Positions 1 through 10,670 are shown, numbered from the stretch's first letter. The stretch is 64,000 bases of DNA from Cylindrobasidium torrendii FP15055 ss-10 (GCA_000934385.1 KN880506.1:1-64000), one strand, 5' to 3'. Notes: generated from the letters alone by a model not told the origin. Made by a program: numbers and translations.

Positions 1-1154
1 TTCAGAGCATCTACAAGAGGAAGAACCAGTGGATAGTAGTTGACCATAGCTCACGGGGGAATATTAATGTGACGGACACTACAATTTCTCCAAGACTGGC
101 GATAGTGTTAATGAGTGCAATACAATGCAGACAGAGCGAGAGACGAGGGAACTGGTACGGACGGTCCCACGGCGGCGGGAGAGAGCGCAGCGCCTGTCGA
201 CGGCTGAAGCGCTGATTCCTGAACGACAGTGATCGGATCGAACTCGGGTCGGACGATGATGATGGAGGGATACTGTCAGTGTATATCTACGCGTGCATCT
301 AGGGCATGCGACCTCAAGTCTGAATGCACAGATTCCAACAAAGGAATGCGATGTCAAAGACTCCAAGAGGGGTACGGCCTTGGCTGCGACCACGTGCGAA
401 TAAGGTTACACCAGTCGCCCACGTGTAAGCCACGTTTCTTTTCGGCCCAATATGGGCAAAATTTCCAAAAGCTTTCCATTGGTTTCGTGCACGTGAGAAA
501 CAACTCTTGTTCCTACGTCACGGTTTGTTAACTGAGTCCTGACCAGTATATTCTGATTTCCGAGTGCTATGACACGGTGGTGGTGGGAGTTTTGGCGCGC
601 CACCCGCTCTCCATTGATGTCAGTGTACCGATGTGATTTTTTGGATAAGGGTGCAGCGACGTAAGTGAACACTTGGACTTGATGATAAATTCGGACTGCG
701 CGGCCCGTGTTTCTATTCAATTACAACTTGGTTCATTTCGATCGTGGTCCAAGTCACGGGGGCGTCCTAATTCGAATTTCGCACTGATTGCGGTGCGGCG
801 TGACTGCGCACTGAGTACTGGTCGACTCGCATGGATGGCTATGCAAACTTCTACTAGAGACGAAGGCTATTTGCTGTTGTACTTACTCTTATCCCGCGAC
901 TGCCCACCGCCCGAGTTCACAGGATCACTGAAGGCGGGAATTTTCCGCCCGTCTCTGTAACTGAGTCCGGGCGTCTATCAGCTCAGCAATACTGCACAAA
1001 CATATCATCGTACATACTAGAAAACTCTCGCTAGACAACCTCACATCCCAAATGGCCGATTGAGCTGAGCGTTTCAGCCCGCACGCCCCGAAGCGACCGA
1101 CACCATATCGATATAAGAACGAGCTTCAATCCTTCAGAAAGTAACATCACTGTG
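1..1154. other. Left-edge stretch without a recognisable gene
   Basis: Several open frames of about 100 codons lie here on both strands, but none shows a domain, a signal peptide or a convincing exon chain. I see no repeat or RNA gene. It probably contains the promoter of the DUF6534 gene that starts at 1155. Confidence 0.4.
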
Positions 1155-2533
1155 ATGAACGACTCCGTGCCAACATACCTTTCCGCCAGCATACAGCCCG
1201 GTAATCCAGCCGAGAACACGTGAGTGCATCTTTTCGCTTTCAAACCTCCAGTCCCTCATCCCAGAGTGGCAGCGTGGGGCCAATCTGCATTGGACTCCTT
1301 TTCAACGTCCTCTTGCTAGGCATTCTATGTGCTCAGGTTCGCCCGTTCTGCTTCACGATCTATGCGACGTTTTGCTCATAACAAAGGAATAGACATACAT
1401 ATACACGACCACCCATAACGACAAAGACAGATTATGGATAGCTTTCTATGTCTACTTCTTGCTCCTTGCAAACGTTTTGCATACGGCTTTCATCGCAGCA
1501 GATGTCTACGTCGCGCTCATTACCCACTATAGTGCGTACGGCTTCGATGACTGAACGCACACATCAGATTAAAAACACTCGGTTTGTCTTCCCTAGACCA
1601 GCCGGAGTATCTATCGGTCGCGACATGGCTATTTGAGCCGGCTGATTCTGCTATCACAGTATGTCCGGGGCTGCTTAGCCAGCGTTGGCGGGTGTGCTCA
1701 CATCGTCGCAGGGCATCGTAGCTGGAGCCGTCCAGCTATTCTTTTCATGGCGTGTAAGGACGTTGACGAGAAACACCGCCCTTGGAATAATCATGGCGTT
1801 GATATCTATGGCCTCCACCGGTGGGTGTTATGGCCCATCACCTTACATTCGCGCTTATTGATAACTACGTAGTCGCTGCTTTTGCAGTATCCTACGTAAT
1901 GCCCGAGGCTGTACCTACTACGCGCTTCAAGTATATTATCTGCGTGTGGCTTGGGGCTGCATGTATTGCAGATGTGATGATTACGACCAGCCTTGTTTTG
2001 TATCTGTGCGCCCCATTTTCTCCGTTGTTGACCTCCCAATTTATATTCGTATAGGAAGAAACATAAAACAGGCATCGAAGGATCCGATGCTCTCGTGGAC
2101 CGTGTTATTCGAAGTGCGTTGGCCTGATACTACAGCCTGGTCATACAAGAGACTGACAAGTAGCTCATCCCTGTAGTGTCTATACAAACGGGAATGATAA
2201 CGTCCATCTGCGCCATCATCAACCTCAGCCTTTATCTTGCGCTTCCAACAGGCCAGTACGTATCGCTCTTAGCATTAACGGTGCTCTTTTCTCAATGCGT
2301 GTATTCATTTCAGGCACTTTATCTTCAATTTGGCTCTCGCAAAGCTATACACCAATATGCTGCTTTCGTCGTTGAACTCGAGGGCTATTTGGTCAAAGAA
2401 TGATGGAATGATCCGACAGTCCAAAAACTTGTCCAGCTTTTGTATAGTGCTCCCTGATGCAAGTGGTGTGAATAGCCAGATGGGAACGATGGATGGAGGT
2501 CGGTCGGGTTACGGTGCTTCGAGCGATGCTTAG
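1155..2533 (+). CDS. DUF6534-type multi-pass membrane protein, nine exons
   Basis: This is a spliced gene whose exons I could join in frame: 1155-1219, 1252-1336, 1393-1531, 1597-1658, 1712-1820, 1888-2005, 2055-2113, 2177-2255 and 2314-2533, giving 311 residues. All introns are GT-AG. The product has several hydrophobic helices and the landmarks of the basidiomycete DUF6534 family: GPICIGLLFNVLLLGILCAQ in the first helix, HNDKDRLW, a block near residue 120 reading AGAVQLFFSWRV, an ADVMITTSLVLYL helix, a KKHKTG loop, an SIQTGMITSICAI helix, and KLYTNMLLSSLNSR near the C-terminus. These proteins are predicted to sit in a membrane with about seven helices; their function is unknown. The complete exon chain with no stop suggests an intact gene. 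Exon borders are inferred from consensus sites, so single borders could shift. Confidence 0.85.
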
Positions 2534-3071
2534 TACATACTTACTCTTACCTGTGCAAACGGTTTCTTTATTTCACGCTCATTTACACTTGAGTACCCAC
2601 CTGCGAGTTGATGCCATTCTTTGCGGCAAATATCGTGACTCCTGTGTCCAGACTGCGATCACATGATGCATGTGTTGATGCGCCATCAAATAAGAACTTC
2701 TGAGCTTTTCCTTTCACGCTCGTTTCAAAATTCACTCATTGTCACATTTGCAGCCATTTCCTCGGGTCATTTGCAGTCATAATCATCAACTTACGCACGA
2801 GGCTGTCTAAATGGAAAATATGCCCTGAGCACACTGATGCACTATAGCCTATGCGAAGGGGTCCTGAACGTTGCCATGGGCGTCATGGATACGCCTTTGA
2901 GCAGGCAAGCCAGGATTGGACCGGGCCAGCAAGATGCGATCCCATAAAGAGACGACGCACCCGTATCCAGGATAACTTTCTCGCCCTCGTCCTCTCATCT
3001 GCTGTCCCAGAGGCCGACACGACTTCTACGACCTGCCGCTCTTTTGTTGTTGCTACTCTCTCGAAAGGAAT
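2534..3071. other. Intergenic stretch
   Basis: The spacer lies between the DUF6534 gene and the secreted-protein gene. A 136-codon frame starting at 2851 overlaps the next gene in another frame and has no recognisable motif, so I treat it as chance. Confidence 0.4.
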
Positions 3072-3933
3072 ATGCTGTGCAGAATTCTGGCGCTGGCTGC
3101 TTTACTCCCTGCTGTGCTGGGTATTAAATTCCACGGCATCCATCTCGGACACAGCGAGCTCGAGGCGCGCGCTCAGATCGATCCGCAGACGTGCGTGCAA
3201 TATGCGAAGGATATTGGGGTGTACCATGGGATATATAGTGCGCCCTGCACACGTCTTGTGAGTCTCCTCATCCAGTGTCTACTTTCTTCAACGCGCTCCG
3301 GATACATCATTCTGATCCGAACGCACCATCTATACACTTGCATTGCTGATATGCTCGATGTAGGTTGGTGACTGCCTCACACAAGCAAAGACAACGCAGG
3401 ATCCATGGGCCCAAGCAAGTTGTGTCTCCGCCGCGACCTGCCAGGGGGTGCGTATCCAAGCATTCTTACTCCCAAACGGAGCTTCCTAACCATGCCCCTC
3501 GTCCAGACCACCGCCGTAACCTCGCTACTACAATGCCAGGATCCGAGCTTCGACCCGACACAGGCACCTAGCTTGAAGAAGGCAGTAAGTGCTTTGCTTC
3601 GCGCATCCCCAAGCAGGACAGTGCTGATGGCAGTACATAGCTGTTCGCGAACCTCGCGCAATGCGATAGTTGCGATCTTTCGTTCCAGAACTACGTGGAC
3701 TTTGTGTATGGTGAACTATCTGCCATTGGATCGCAGGATTGGCCTTCGTACGTCCCTATACTTCGCCCCCCTTCATCATTGTGGACGGAAAGAATATCAT
3801 GGGTTGACATATTCACAGAAGCGTTGACTCCGTCCGCAATGACTGGTGGTCGTACGTTGTTGCCTGGACCAACAGCACCAGTGCGATCTCATATGCCGAC
3901 CTCGACGACTGGTTGAAGCATTCAAACAGCTAG
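3072..3933 (+). CDS. Small secreted Cys-containing protein, unknown function
   Basis: Five exons (3072-3257, 3364-3447, 3507-3584, 3641-3747, 3819-3933) join in frame to 189 residues. The start is chosen because it gives a clear signal peptide: MLCRILALAALLPAVLG followed by a likely cleavage before IKFHG. The mature part has spaced cysteines (TCVQYAKD, SAPCTRL, GDCLTQAK, ASCVSAATCQ, LLQCQDPS, AQCDSCDLSF), which suggests disulphides in an extracellular protein, and a Trp-rich C-terminal segment (NDWWSYVVAWTNST) with an N-glycosylation site. I do not recognise the family. It could be a secreted effector-like or cell-wall protein, but nothing visible assigns a role. Confidence 0.7.
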
Positions 3934-4749
3934 ACGAATAACATCCCTCGCTTCGCGTCTGTTTCTCCTGTTCCATGCCGTTCTTTCTTTCGAAGTAAAG
4001 ACTGGTGACTTTATACCCATTTCGTACTCTTTCTTCGATTTCTTTGGTTGTACCCTGGGGCTTTAGGTAGTCATAGAGTAGGACTGTATATTGACGAGAG
4101 CGTCCCCTTGAATTCCAAATCTCCTGCTTGGGCACACTGTTTGTTCAATCAGCCGAGCGCTGTTTCTTGCCAGAAAGCGAGCTTCTGACTGTATACATAA
4201 TATCAAGCAGTCGTTGTATCTGAAAATCGTGGCACTTAGTGTTTTACCTTGCATGAGATGCTCTTAGATTGTCAAAGTTAAACCATTTTACTTGGAAGCT
4301 TTTCTCTGCTGAGATTTCGAGACTTGGGAGATGAACATTACGATTTCACGACCCAAAATTCTACTCTACCAGCACCTATAATCTTCTCTCCTAAGGGCTT
4401 AGGGAACGAGGTTATTGATGCATTCAATGTTCACACATTCACATTCGAATACGAAAAAAGAGAACTCCAAACGCCTCACGAACCGATGTGTTTTCGGCTG
4501 ATCGGCCCGAGGCGCGGCCAACTCTTTTCGCCAGACCACCATGACTGCAATTACGAATGCCCCGAATGGCCAAATGGACTTGATTATCTCTGGCGAAGTG
4601 TTGAATCGATGCCATCCGCGTCCTGAATCGGAGTGTTCCTCATGACGGGGCCAGCAACAAGTGAATTCACGCACAGGAAAAGAAGCCTGTGGCTTAGTGA
4701 TTCCGTCCTATATATCCTCTTAACCCTGTGAACACCCCCACCGACCACA
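3934..4749. other. Intergenic stretch with overlapping unassigned ORFs
   Basis: Two opposing frames (plus 4324-4626, minus 4399-4674) overlap each other. The minus frame carries one hydrophobic run, but neither has a recognisable domain or linking exons. A TATATAT run at 4709-4715 lies about 35 bases before the P450 start codon and is a plausible core promoter. Confidence 0.35.
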
Positions 4750-5781
4750 ATGTCTACATCTGTTGCAGCAGGTCTTGCGCTGTGCGCTCTTCTCGCCTAC
4801 CTTACCTATTGGCTCCTCTTTCGCGTAGCTCGCAAAGGGTCACGCCTGCGAGGCCCGCCAAGTCCTTCCTCCTGGCTCCTAGGTAGTCTATCGGGCTCAT
4901 AATCAGGCAATGGCTAATCTTGATTTACATTCAGGTCATGAAATAGAGTTGCTCAAGCAGACTACAGCTGGTGAGCTTGAGCGCCAATGGACAGAGGAAT
5001 ATGGTACTGTGACGCGCCTCTCGTCGTTCGCGGGGGTGGGTGCTTCAATCTTGATTTATTTCCCGCCCATTCTCATCTTTTTCGGTCAGCAAACGACCTT
5101 CTTCCTCAGTGACCCGAAAGGCCTTCAGTACGTACTGAACGAGAAGGTCAATAATACCCCGAAGGGCGGCGACAACGACCTGTTTGGCACGGCGTTGATG
5201 GGTAAAGGACTCACGGTGGTCTCCGGTGCGTCGGATATGGCATGAAGCATTCATCATAGCACTCATTGTTTGTCCAAGGTCAAGCGCACCTGCGCCAGCG
5301 CCGTGTTCTCATGCCCGCGTTCTCTACGTCCATGACTCGTGAGTGGGCGGAACTATTTCAAGATCATGGGGACAAAGTCAGGTTCAAGTTGGTGCCGTTC
5401 GCTGAACTGAATGCTTAAACACAATCAGATGATGGAAAAAATCAAATCTCAGGCTGAGGAGAATCCTTCAGTCAATATCCTTGAATGGACAACGAAATTT
5501 GCCCTCGATGTACTGGGGCTTTGTGAGTTCTCCCACGCATGACATCGACCGCACCCACCTAACGAATCGATTCGATAGCTGGCTTTCGCCATCAGTTTGG
5601 TGCCATCAACGGTGAGAATGTACCGATAACACAAGAACTTCGGGACGCTTTGTACGTCTAGAAATAAGCATGCTTTCAAACTCGCTCATGCTCTTGTAGC
5701 GCTGTTGCGGCGACAAAACTCGGCATCTTCGATCTTGTATTGACAATGCTCGCCATTCGCCTACCAAAATGGGCCAGTGAT
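4750..5781 (+). pseudogene. Cytochrome P450, 5' part, cut by a retrotransposon
   Basis: The gene begins with an N-terminal membrane anchor (AAGLALCALLAYLTYWLLF) and the proline-rich hinge RGPPSPSSW, as in ER-bound fungal P450s. Spliced exons then encode EIELLKQTTAGELERQWTEE, TTFFLSDPKGLQYVLN and the helix C block QAHLRQRRVLMPAF, all typical of basidiomycete microsomal P450s. The coding sequence runs in frame to PKWASD and is then broken at 5781 by the copia LTR. The first copy of the GTGAT target duplication is 5777-5781. The other half resumes at 10666. Apart from the insertion I see no stop or frameshift in the exons, so the gene seems to have been functional until the element landed. The subfamily cannot be named from this evidence. 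Confidence 0.85.
5777..5781. repeat. Target-site duplication, left copy (GTGAT)
   Basis: The five bases directly before the left LTR are repeated directly after the right LTR. Five bp is the usual duplication length for Ty1/copia integrases. Confidence 0.95.
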
Positions 5782-6000
5782 TGTTGCGAGCAGGTTTGGC
5801 GCAGCGTTGGAATCCAGAACGAACTTCGTGTTCGTGGTTAATGCCAAATAGAATTAAGTCTAGTTGTACGATACTTACCTTCGTGTTCGTGGTTAATGCC
5901 AAAGGCATCAGCCACCGAACACGCTACTCTAATCGGACCGCGATTACATAATCTATCTATCGCGTCCTCTCGCCATCATGAACGAGCGTCGTTCTCAACA
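5782..6000 (-). repeat. 3' LTR of the copia element (219 bp)
   Basis: The LTR has TGTTG/CAACA short inverted ends. Within it a segment of about 24 bases, beginning CTTCGTGTTCGTGG and ending in TTAATGCCAAA, occurs twice as a spaced direct repeat, which may be part of the LTR promoter. The gag-pol stop codon lies inside this LTR. Confidence 0.95.
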
Positions 6001-9000
6001 CTCCCCCTCGACGCAGCATACGAGCTCCCCCTCAATCCCAACATTTCCTGCATGCGGACCGTCTTCTCACGCCCTAGCGGCTTGGTCATTCCATCCGCTG
6101 CCATCTCCGCCGTGGGGCAGTACTCTACATCGATCTGGCCTCCGGACACCACCTCTCGCAGCCAGTAGAACCTGAGGTCGAGATGCTTGACGCGACCATG
6201 ATGGTCGGGATTTCGAGCTACCGATATTGCTGACTGGTTGTCCACACGAAGTTGAGATGGACTGGAAGGTGCGTATCCGAGTTCCGAAAACAGATTTCGA
6301 AGCCAGAGGATTTCTTGGCCAGTTGCCACTGCAGAGACGTACTCTGCTTCGGTTGTGGATAGTGTCACAAACGGTTGCAGACGGCTCATCCAGCTAATTG
6401 CCCCAGTTCCCATCTTGATGACCGAACCAGATGTTGAGCGTCCATTGTCAATATTTCCACCATGGTCGGCATCGCTGTAGGAGGAGAATAGCTCGCTGGA
6501 TTCGTCCTCTGAAGGACCAAAAGTGAGCTTCATGTCCAGTGTCCCTTTTAGGTATCGGAGAAGATGCTTGAGAGCTAACCAGTGCGTCCATCCAGGGTTT
6601 TTACTGAAGCGAGACAGAGCACCCACAGCGTAGGCAATATCGGGTCGTGTAGCAGTGGAGAGATAGGCGACGGCTCCCAGAATGTGCAGGTATGGAATAT
6701 CCTGCATGCGAGCCTTGTCCTGTGGTTCTGTTGGACAATCTTCGACGGTGAGTCGCGCTCCGGGGTCTAGAGGTGTTGAGATTGGATGACAGTCGGACAT
6801 GTGAGCGCGTTCCAAGATGTCGAGTATGTACTGCCGCTGCGACAATGCCAGAGTCCGTGCCCCTCTATCACGCGTGATTTCCACACCCAAGAGCCAATTC
6901 GTCGGTCCTAGCTCGCGTAGGTCAAACCGTGTCTTGAGTTCGGAGACAAACTTCTGTTTCTCGGGGACGGATTTTGAGACAATGGTCATGTCGTCGATGA
7001 AGACGGGAATGATAATGCGGGTCTCACCACTCTCCGACTTGTACACCCAAACACTGTGCTCACACCGCACTCGCTCGTATCCCATTTCGACCAGAGTGCT
7101 GTGGAGTTTGAGATGCCATTGTCGCCCCGCTTGCTTGAGTCCGTAGATTGCTTTGAGTAGCAGTAGAGCGTAGGTGTTGTCCATTGTGACGAATCCTTCG
7201 GCCTGGGTCATATAGACTTCCTCATTGAGGTCACCGTTGAGGAATGCGGAGGATATGTCGATACTCTCAATTTCGAGATCCTCAAGAGCACCTAAGGCTA
7301 GGATGGCGCGGATGGTGGCCCACTTTGGCGTTGGAGAGAACGTCTCAGTGAAGTCGAAACCGGGGCGCTGTGCATATCCCTTGGCGACAAGGCGCGCTTT
7401 GTAGCGCTCGACCGAGCCATCTGCGTTGAGCTTGACTCGGAATACCCATCGATTTCCTATGGCCTTTCGACCCGGTGGCAGCTTCACCATCTTGAACACA
7501 CCCATCTTCATCATTGTCTCCATTTCCGCCATGGCCGCTTCCTTCCATTTCAAGGCTTCATCCGGTGGTCGCTTCATGGCCTCAGCGAATGTTGTGGGAC
7601 CAGCAACCGATGTAGACATGGCAGATTCGGCTGCACATTCGAATGCGAATTCCATGGCTTCGTCATGCGACATGAAGAACTCGAGATTGTTGTCAGCAGT
7701 TGCCTGTCTTGCGTTGTTGGTTGGACTTGGTGGCCATTGAGGGCCTCGATAGTTCCATGGCACCCGTGGTTGTCGCACTCGCTTTCCGCGTCCGTAATCC
7801 TCAAGCCCTACTGCCATACCGTCTTCTCCCACTGCTAGTTCCTTTGGTGCGAGTCCTGGTTGTGCTGTTGATGCTGCCGGCTGGGGTTCTGGGATTGGCG
7901 AGGGAATGCGTGACTCTGGAAGCGGTGAAAGAGGAGAGAGAGGGGATAGAGGAGGCATGTCTTGTATGGGTGATGCAGGTGGTGTGCTGACCGCTGGAAG
8001 ATACGGTGACTGAGGCGTTAAGTCGTTGCACTTGTCGTCTCCCCCTCGACTTGGCGCATCTGGAACCATTGCAAGGATGGGGTGAAGACCAGACTCGGAT
8101 TCTGCATGGGCAGATACATTGGCCTCCGGCAAGGGCATTTGGAAAAGGTCGCCAAATGGATTGGTGAGTTCGGTGTGATTGCCCGGGAACACACGCTCGT
8201 CGAATTGGACATGACTGGAGACTTCGAATTTCCTAGCTGCCGGGTCCCAGAGTAGCCACGCCTTGGTGCCCTCCTTGTAGCCAACAAAGATACACTTCTT
8301 GGTGTGACTTGCAAATCCGCGGCGCTTCTTCTTCTTGACAAGTACGTAGGCGAGACAGCCGAATACACGTAGATGCGAAAGATTTGGTTTCTGACCGCTC
8401 CAATTTGTATGAGGTGTGGTGTCGGGTATAGCCGACGTTGGGCATCGATTTCGAACATAGACAAATGCTGCCACAGCCAGTGCCCAGAACCAGTCAGAGA
8501 GCTTTGCTTCCCGCAGCAGTGCAGTCGCTCCTTCAGCAATTGTTCGATTTGCTCGTTCCGCCACTCCATTTTGATACGGCTCGTCAGGCTCCGTTGTGCG
8601 TAGACCAATGCCATGCTTCGCCAGGTGCGCCTTGAACTCAGTTCCAATATACTCCCCGCCGCCGTCCTGTTGAAGCCATGCAATCCGACAACCAGGGTGC
8701 TGCACCTCGGCATATGCCTGGAACTCCTTGAATGCCGCAAACGCCTCGCTCTTTCTTCTGAGGAAGTGGAGTGCCCAGATCCTGGAGGAATCATCGATGA
8801 AGGTGATCCAGTAGCGATAGCCTTCTTGAGTTGCAGTTGGGATGGGGCCTTTGAGGTCGGAATGAACAATGGATAAGAGGCGTTCAGACGGTGTGTGCGG
8901 GTTTCGTGGGACATTGTGTCGATGCTGCTTGCCTGCGATGCACGGCTCGCAGACTGGATCAGGTTTGGATGCAGACGTGAGCTTCACGCCATCGACTAGG

Positions 9001-10388
9001 CCATTCTGAATCATCTTGCGAACTTGCTCGGTGTTGATGTGTCCACACCGGCGGTGCCAGAGGTTGATGTCCATGTCGCAAGTGCTGATCTGGGTTGCAT
9101 AGTTTGCTGTCTCGAGCGCGGCTTTGCGAAGTGATGGGCCATTCAGTGTGTGTCCGCGCAGGTATCCCGTGTTGGTTGAGTCAATGGCCGCAGTAATACG
9201 TGCACCAGTGGATGGTTGAACAAAGGCAAGCGACGGCCCAACAGCGTGCATCTCAAAACCACGCTTGCGCACAAGGAAGAACGGGGAGAAGAGGTTATTT
9301 CGCAGCTGTGGTACATGGAGCACATCGGTAATCTCGAGCTCTACACCTTCCTGCGTTGTAAACACCACAGATCCAACTCCCTCGCCATAGATTATCGAGT
9401 TGTCAGCTAGTTGAATGGGTGTTGTCTTGCGAGCATATGATGTGAACCATGGGCGGTGAGGAGTCATATGACGTGTCGCGCCTGTATCGACAATCCAGTC
9501 AGAAGAGATGGGAGAGCAGTTGTCATCGGAACTTGCAAGGGATGCTCGCTCTGTGGGCATGGAGAGGTGCGACCCGTTTCCCTGATCCTGAAGACGCTTG
9601 ATAGCTTTCTGTTTGGTCCAGCAGTCATCCTCTGTGTGCCCGGGTTTTCCACAGAACGTGCATTTTGGACGAGGTGGGCGTGACAGGGATGAAGATGTGG
9701 ATGGTGTGAAGGTGCGCATGGCCGATGTAACAGAAGGGGTGGAATCAGATGAGAAGAGTGTGCGGCGACCGTCTTCATTTTGGAATGTAGCTCGAAGGGT
9801 GTCAACGCTGATCTTGTCAATCTGGAGGAAGATGTTTGCTTGGAAGTTTGCATAGGATTCATCCAGTCCACGAAGGGCAGTGACACATGCCATCTCGTCT
9901 TCGAACTTGCCCAAGGTGAAGTCGCTCGGGCGGAGCGCACGGTATTGTGACATGAGGGCGGTGATGCGGCCAAGGTACGTTGTGAGCGACTCGTCCTCGG
10001 TTTTCCGAACGCTAAGGAGGGCCTCAAGTGCCGCATACCGAGAACTCGGTTTCTGTTGCTCATGGAGTTCTTGTAGAGTGTCCCACATCCGCTCGGGGTT
10101 CGAGCTGACTTTCCGAATGGCCTCTTGCTGCGACTCGTCGAGGCATAGCCAGATGATTCCGGCGGCTTGGTCGCGTGCGTCCTCCCATGCATCGTGCAGA
10201 GTAATTTCCGCCGGGGTTCTTGCATTTGGGTCAGTGTACTCCGGCTCGGGTTGAGTACCGGCCGTGACCCGCCAGAGTTTGCTGGTTTTCAATAGAGCCT
10301 CCATGTTTGATTTCCATACGGAGTAGTTGCTGGGGGAACCGCGAAGATTTTCGAAACCCTTTCGGGCAGAGTCGAAGGCAGGAGCCAT
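5976..10388 (-). CDS. Copia gag-pol polyprotein (1470 aa)
   Basis: One uninterrupted frame encodes the full retrotransposon polyprotein. In order it shows a copia-type gag region (about 1-230), a CCHC zinc knuckle (CTFCGKPGHTEDDCW, about 240), an aspartic protease centre (DWIVDTGATRHMT, about 300), a GAG-preintegrase zinc module (LWHRRCGHIN to CEPCIAGK), and an integrase core with the D, D, E triad in VHSDLKG, QQDGGGEY and NGVAERANR. A variable proline/serine-rich linker follows, then reverse transcriptase (AIGNRWVFRVK, IDISSAFLNGDL, AIYGLKQAGRQW, and FIDD in place of the usual YVDD) and RNase H (YSDADHGG, TEAEYVSA, RVDNQSAI). Proteolysis would release the mature enzymes in virus-like particles. 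FIDD is a conservative variant. No inactivating lesion is visible. Confidence 0.96.
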   Translation of the reverse strand: MAPAFDSARKGFENLRGSPSNYSVWKSNMEALLKTSKLWRVTAGTQPEPEYTDPNARTPAEITLHDAWEDARDQAAGIIWLCLDESQQEAIRKVSSNPERMWDTLQELHEQQKPSSRYAALEALLSVRKTEDESLTTYLGRITALMSQYRALRPSDFTLGKFEDEMACVTALRGLDESYANFQANIFLQIDKISVDTLRATFQNEDGRRTLFSSDSTPSVTSAMRTFTPSTSSSLSRPPRPKCTFCGKPGHTEDDCWTKQKAIKRLQDQGNGSHLSMPTERASLASSDDNCSPISSDWIVDTGATRHMTPHRPWFTSYARKTTPIQLADNSIIYGEGVGSVVFTTQEGVELEITDVLHVPQLRNNLFSPFFLVRKRGFEMHAVGPSLAFVQPSTGARITAAIDSTNTGYLRGHTLNGPSLRKAALETANYATQISTCDMDINLWHRRCGHINTEQVRKMIQNGLVDGVKLTSASKPDPVCEPCIAGKQHRHNVPRNPHTPSERLLSIVHSDLKGPIPTATQEGYRYWITFIDDSSRIWALHFLRRKSEAFAAFKEFQAYAEVQHPGCRIAWLQQDGGGEYIGTEFKAHLAKHGIGLRTTEPDEPYQNGVAERANRTIAEGATALLREAKLSDWFWALAVAAFVYVRNRCPTSAIPDTTPHTNWSGQKPNLSHLRVFGCLAYVLVKKKKRRGFASHTKKCIFVGYKEGTKAWLLWDPAARKFEVSSHVQFDERVFPGNHTELTNPFGDLFQMPLPEANVSAHAESESGLHPILAMVPDAPSRGGDDKCNDLTPQSPYLPAVSTPPASPIQDMPPLSPLSPLSPLPESRIPSPIPEPQPAASTAQPGLAPKELAVGEDGMAVGLEDYGRGKRVRQPRVPWNYRGPQWPPSPTNNARQATADNNLEFFMSHDEAMEFAFECAAESAMSTSVAGPTTFAEAMKRPPDEALKWKEAAMAEMETMMKMGVFKMVKLPPGRKAIGNRWVFRVKLNADGSVERYKARLVAKGYAQRPGFDFTETFSPTPKWATIRAILALGALEDLEIESIDISSAFLNGDLNEEVYMTQAEGFVTMDNTYALLLLKAIYGLKQAGRQWHLKLHSTLVEMGYERVRCEHSVWVYKSESGETRIIIPVFIDDMTIVSKSVPEKQKFVSELKTRFDLRELGPTNWLLGVEITRDRGARTLALSQRQYILDILERAHMSDCHPISTPLDPGARLTVEDCPTEPQDKARMQDIPYLHILGAVAYLSTATRPDIAYAVGALSRFSKNPGWTHWLALKHLLRYLKGTLDMKLTFGPSEDESSELFSSYSDADHGGNIDNGRSTSGSVIKMGTGAISWMSRLQPFVTLSTTEAEYVSAVATGQEILWLRNLFSELGYAPSSPSQLRVDNQSAISVARNPDHHGRVKHLDLRFYWLREVVSGGQIDVEYCPTAEMAADGMTKPLGREKTVRMQEMLGLRGSSYAASRGSVENDARS
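6001..6009 (-). other. Polypurine tract
   Basis: On the element strand the bases next to the 3' LTR read GAGGGGGAG, the expected RNase-H-resistant purine primer for second-strand synthesis. Confidence 0.75.
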
Positions 10389-10434
10389 GTTTTTTCTTTA
10401 ATGCGGGCGGTACCTCGGATCTTCTCAAAGCGCG

Positions 10435-10446
10435 GGGCTCATAACC
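10435..10446 (-). other. Primer-binding site complementary to the initiator tRNA-Met anticodon arm
   Basis: The 12 plus-strand bases abutting the 5' LTR read GGGCTCATAACC, which matches the anticodon stem-loop of eukaryotic initiator tRNA-Met (CAU anticodon inside). The element RNA is therefore complementary to an internal part of the tRNA rather than its 3' end. This is the half-tRNA priming seen in copia-type elements. Confidence 0.8.
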
Positions 10447-10665
10447 TGTTGCGAGCAGGTTTGGCGCAGCGTTGGAATCCAGAACGAACTTCGTGTTCGT
10501 GGTTAATGCCAAATAGAATTAAGTCTAGTTGTACGATACTTACCTTCGTGTTCGTGGTTAATGCCAAAGGCATCAGCCACCGAACACGCTACTCTAATCG
10601 GACCGCGATTACATAATCTATCTATCGCGTCCTCTCGCCATCATGAACGAGCGTCGTTCTCAACA
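10447..10665 (-). repeat. 5' LTR of the copia element (219 bp)
   Basis: It appears base-for-base identical to the LTR at 5782-6000 and carries the same internal direct repeat. It would drive transcription of gag-pol on the minus strand. Confidence 0.95.
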
Positions 10666-10670
10666 GTGAT
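10666..10670. repeat. Target-site duplication, right copy (GTGAT)
   Basis: This matches 5777-5781. Removing one copy together with the element restores the P450 reading frame across the junction. Confidence 0.95.

Larger units (their letters stand above)
5782..10665 (-). mobile_element. Complete Ty1/copia LTR retrotransposon (4884 bp)
   Basis: The element is bounded by two 219 bp LTRs that begin TGTTG and end CAACA and that look identical by eye. It has a GTGAT target duplication, a primer-binding site next to the right (5') LTR, a purine-rich tract next to the left (3') LTR, and a single long gag-pol frame on the minus strand. Domain order is gag, protease, integrase, reverse transcriptase, RNase H, which defines copia rather than gypsy. 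The frame ends inside the 3' LTR. Identical LTRs plus an open frame indicate a very recent, possibly still active, insertion. It sits inside a P450 exon in the opposite orientation to that gene. Confidence 0.96.

Noticed and set aside
4324..4674. Small gene upstream of the P450
   Set aside because: Two opposing frames of equal length overlap; neither has a recognisable family or splice partners.
8018..8914. 298-codon minus-strand frame as an independent gene
   Set aside because: It is an out-of-frame shadow inside gag-pol, whose correct frame carries the integrase and linker regions.
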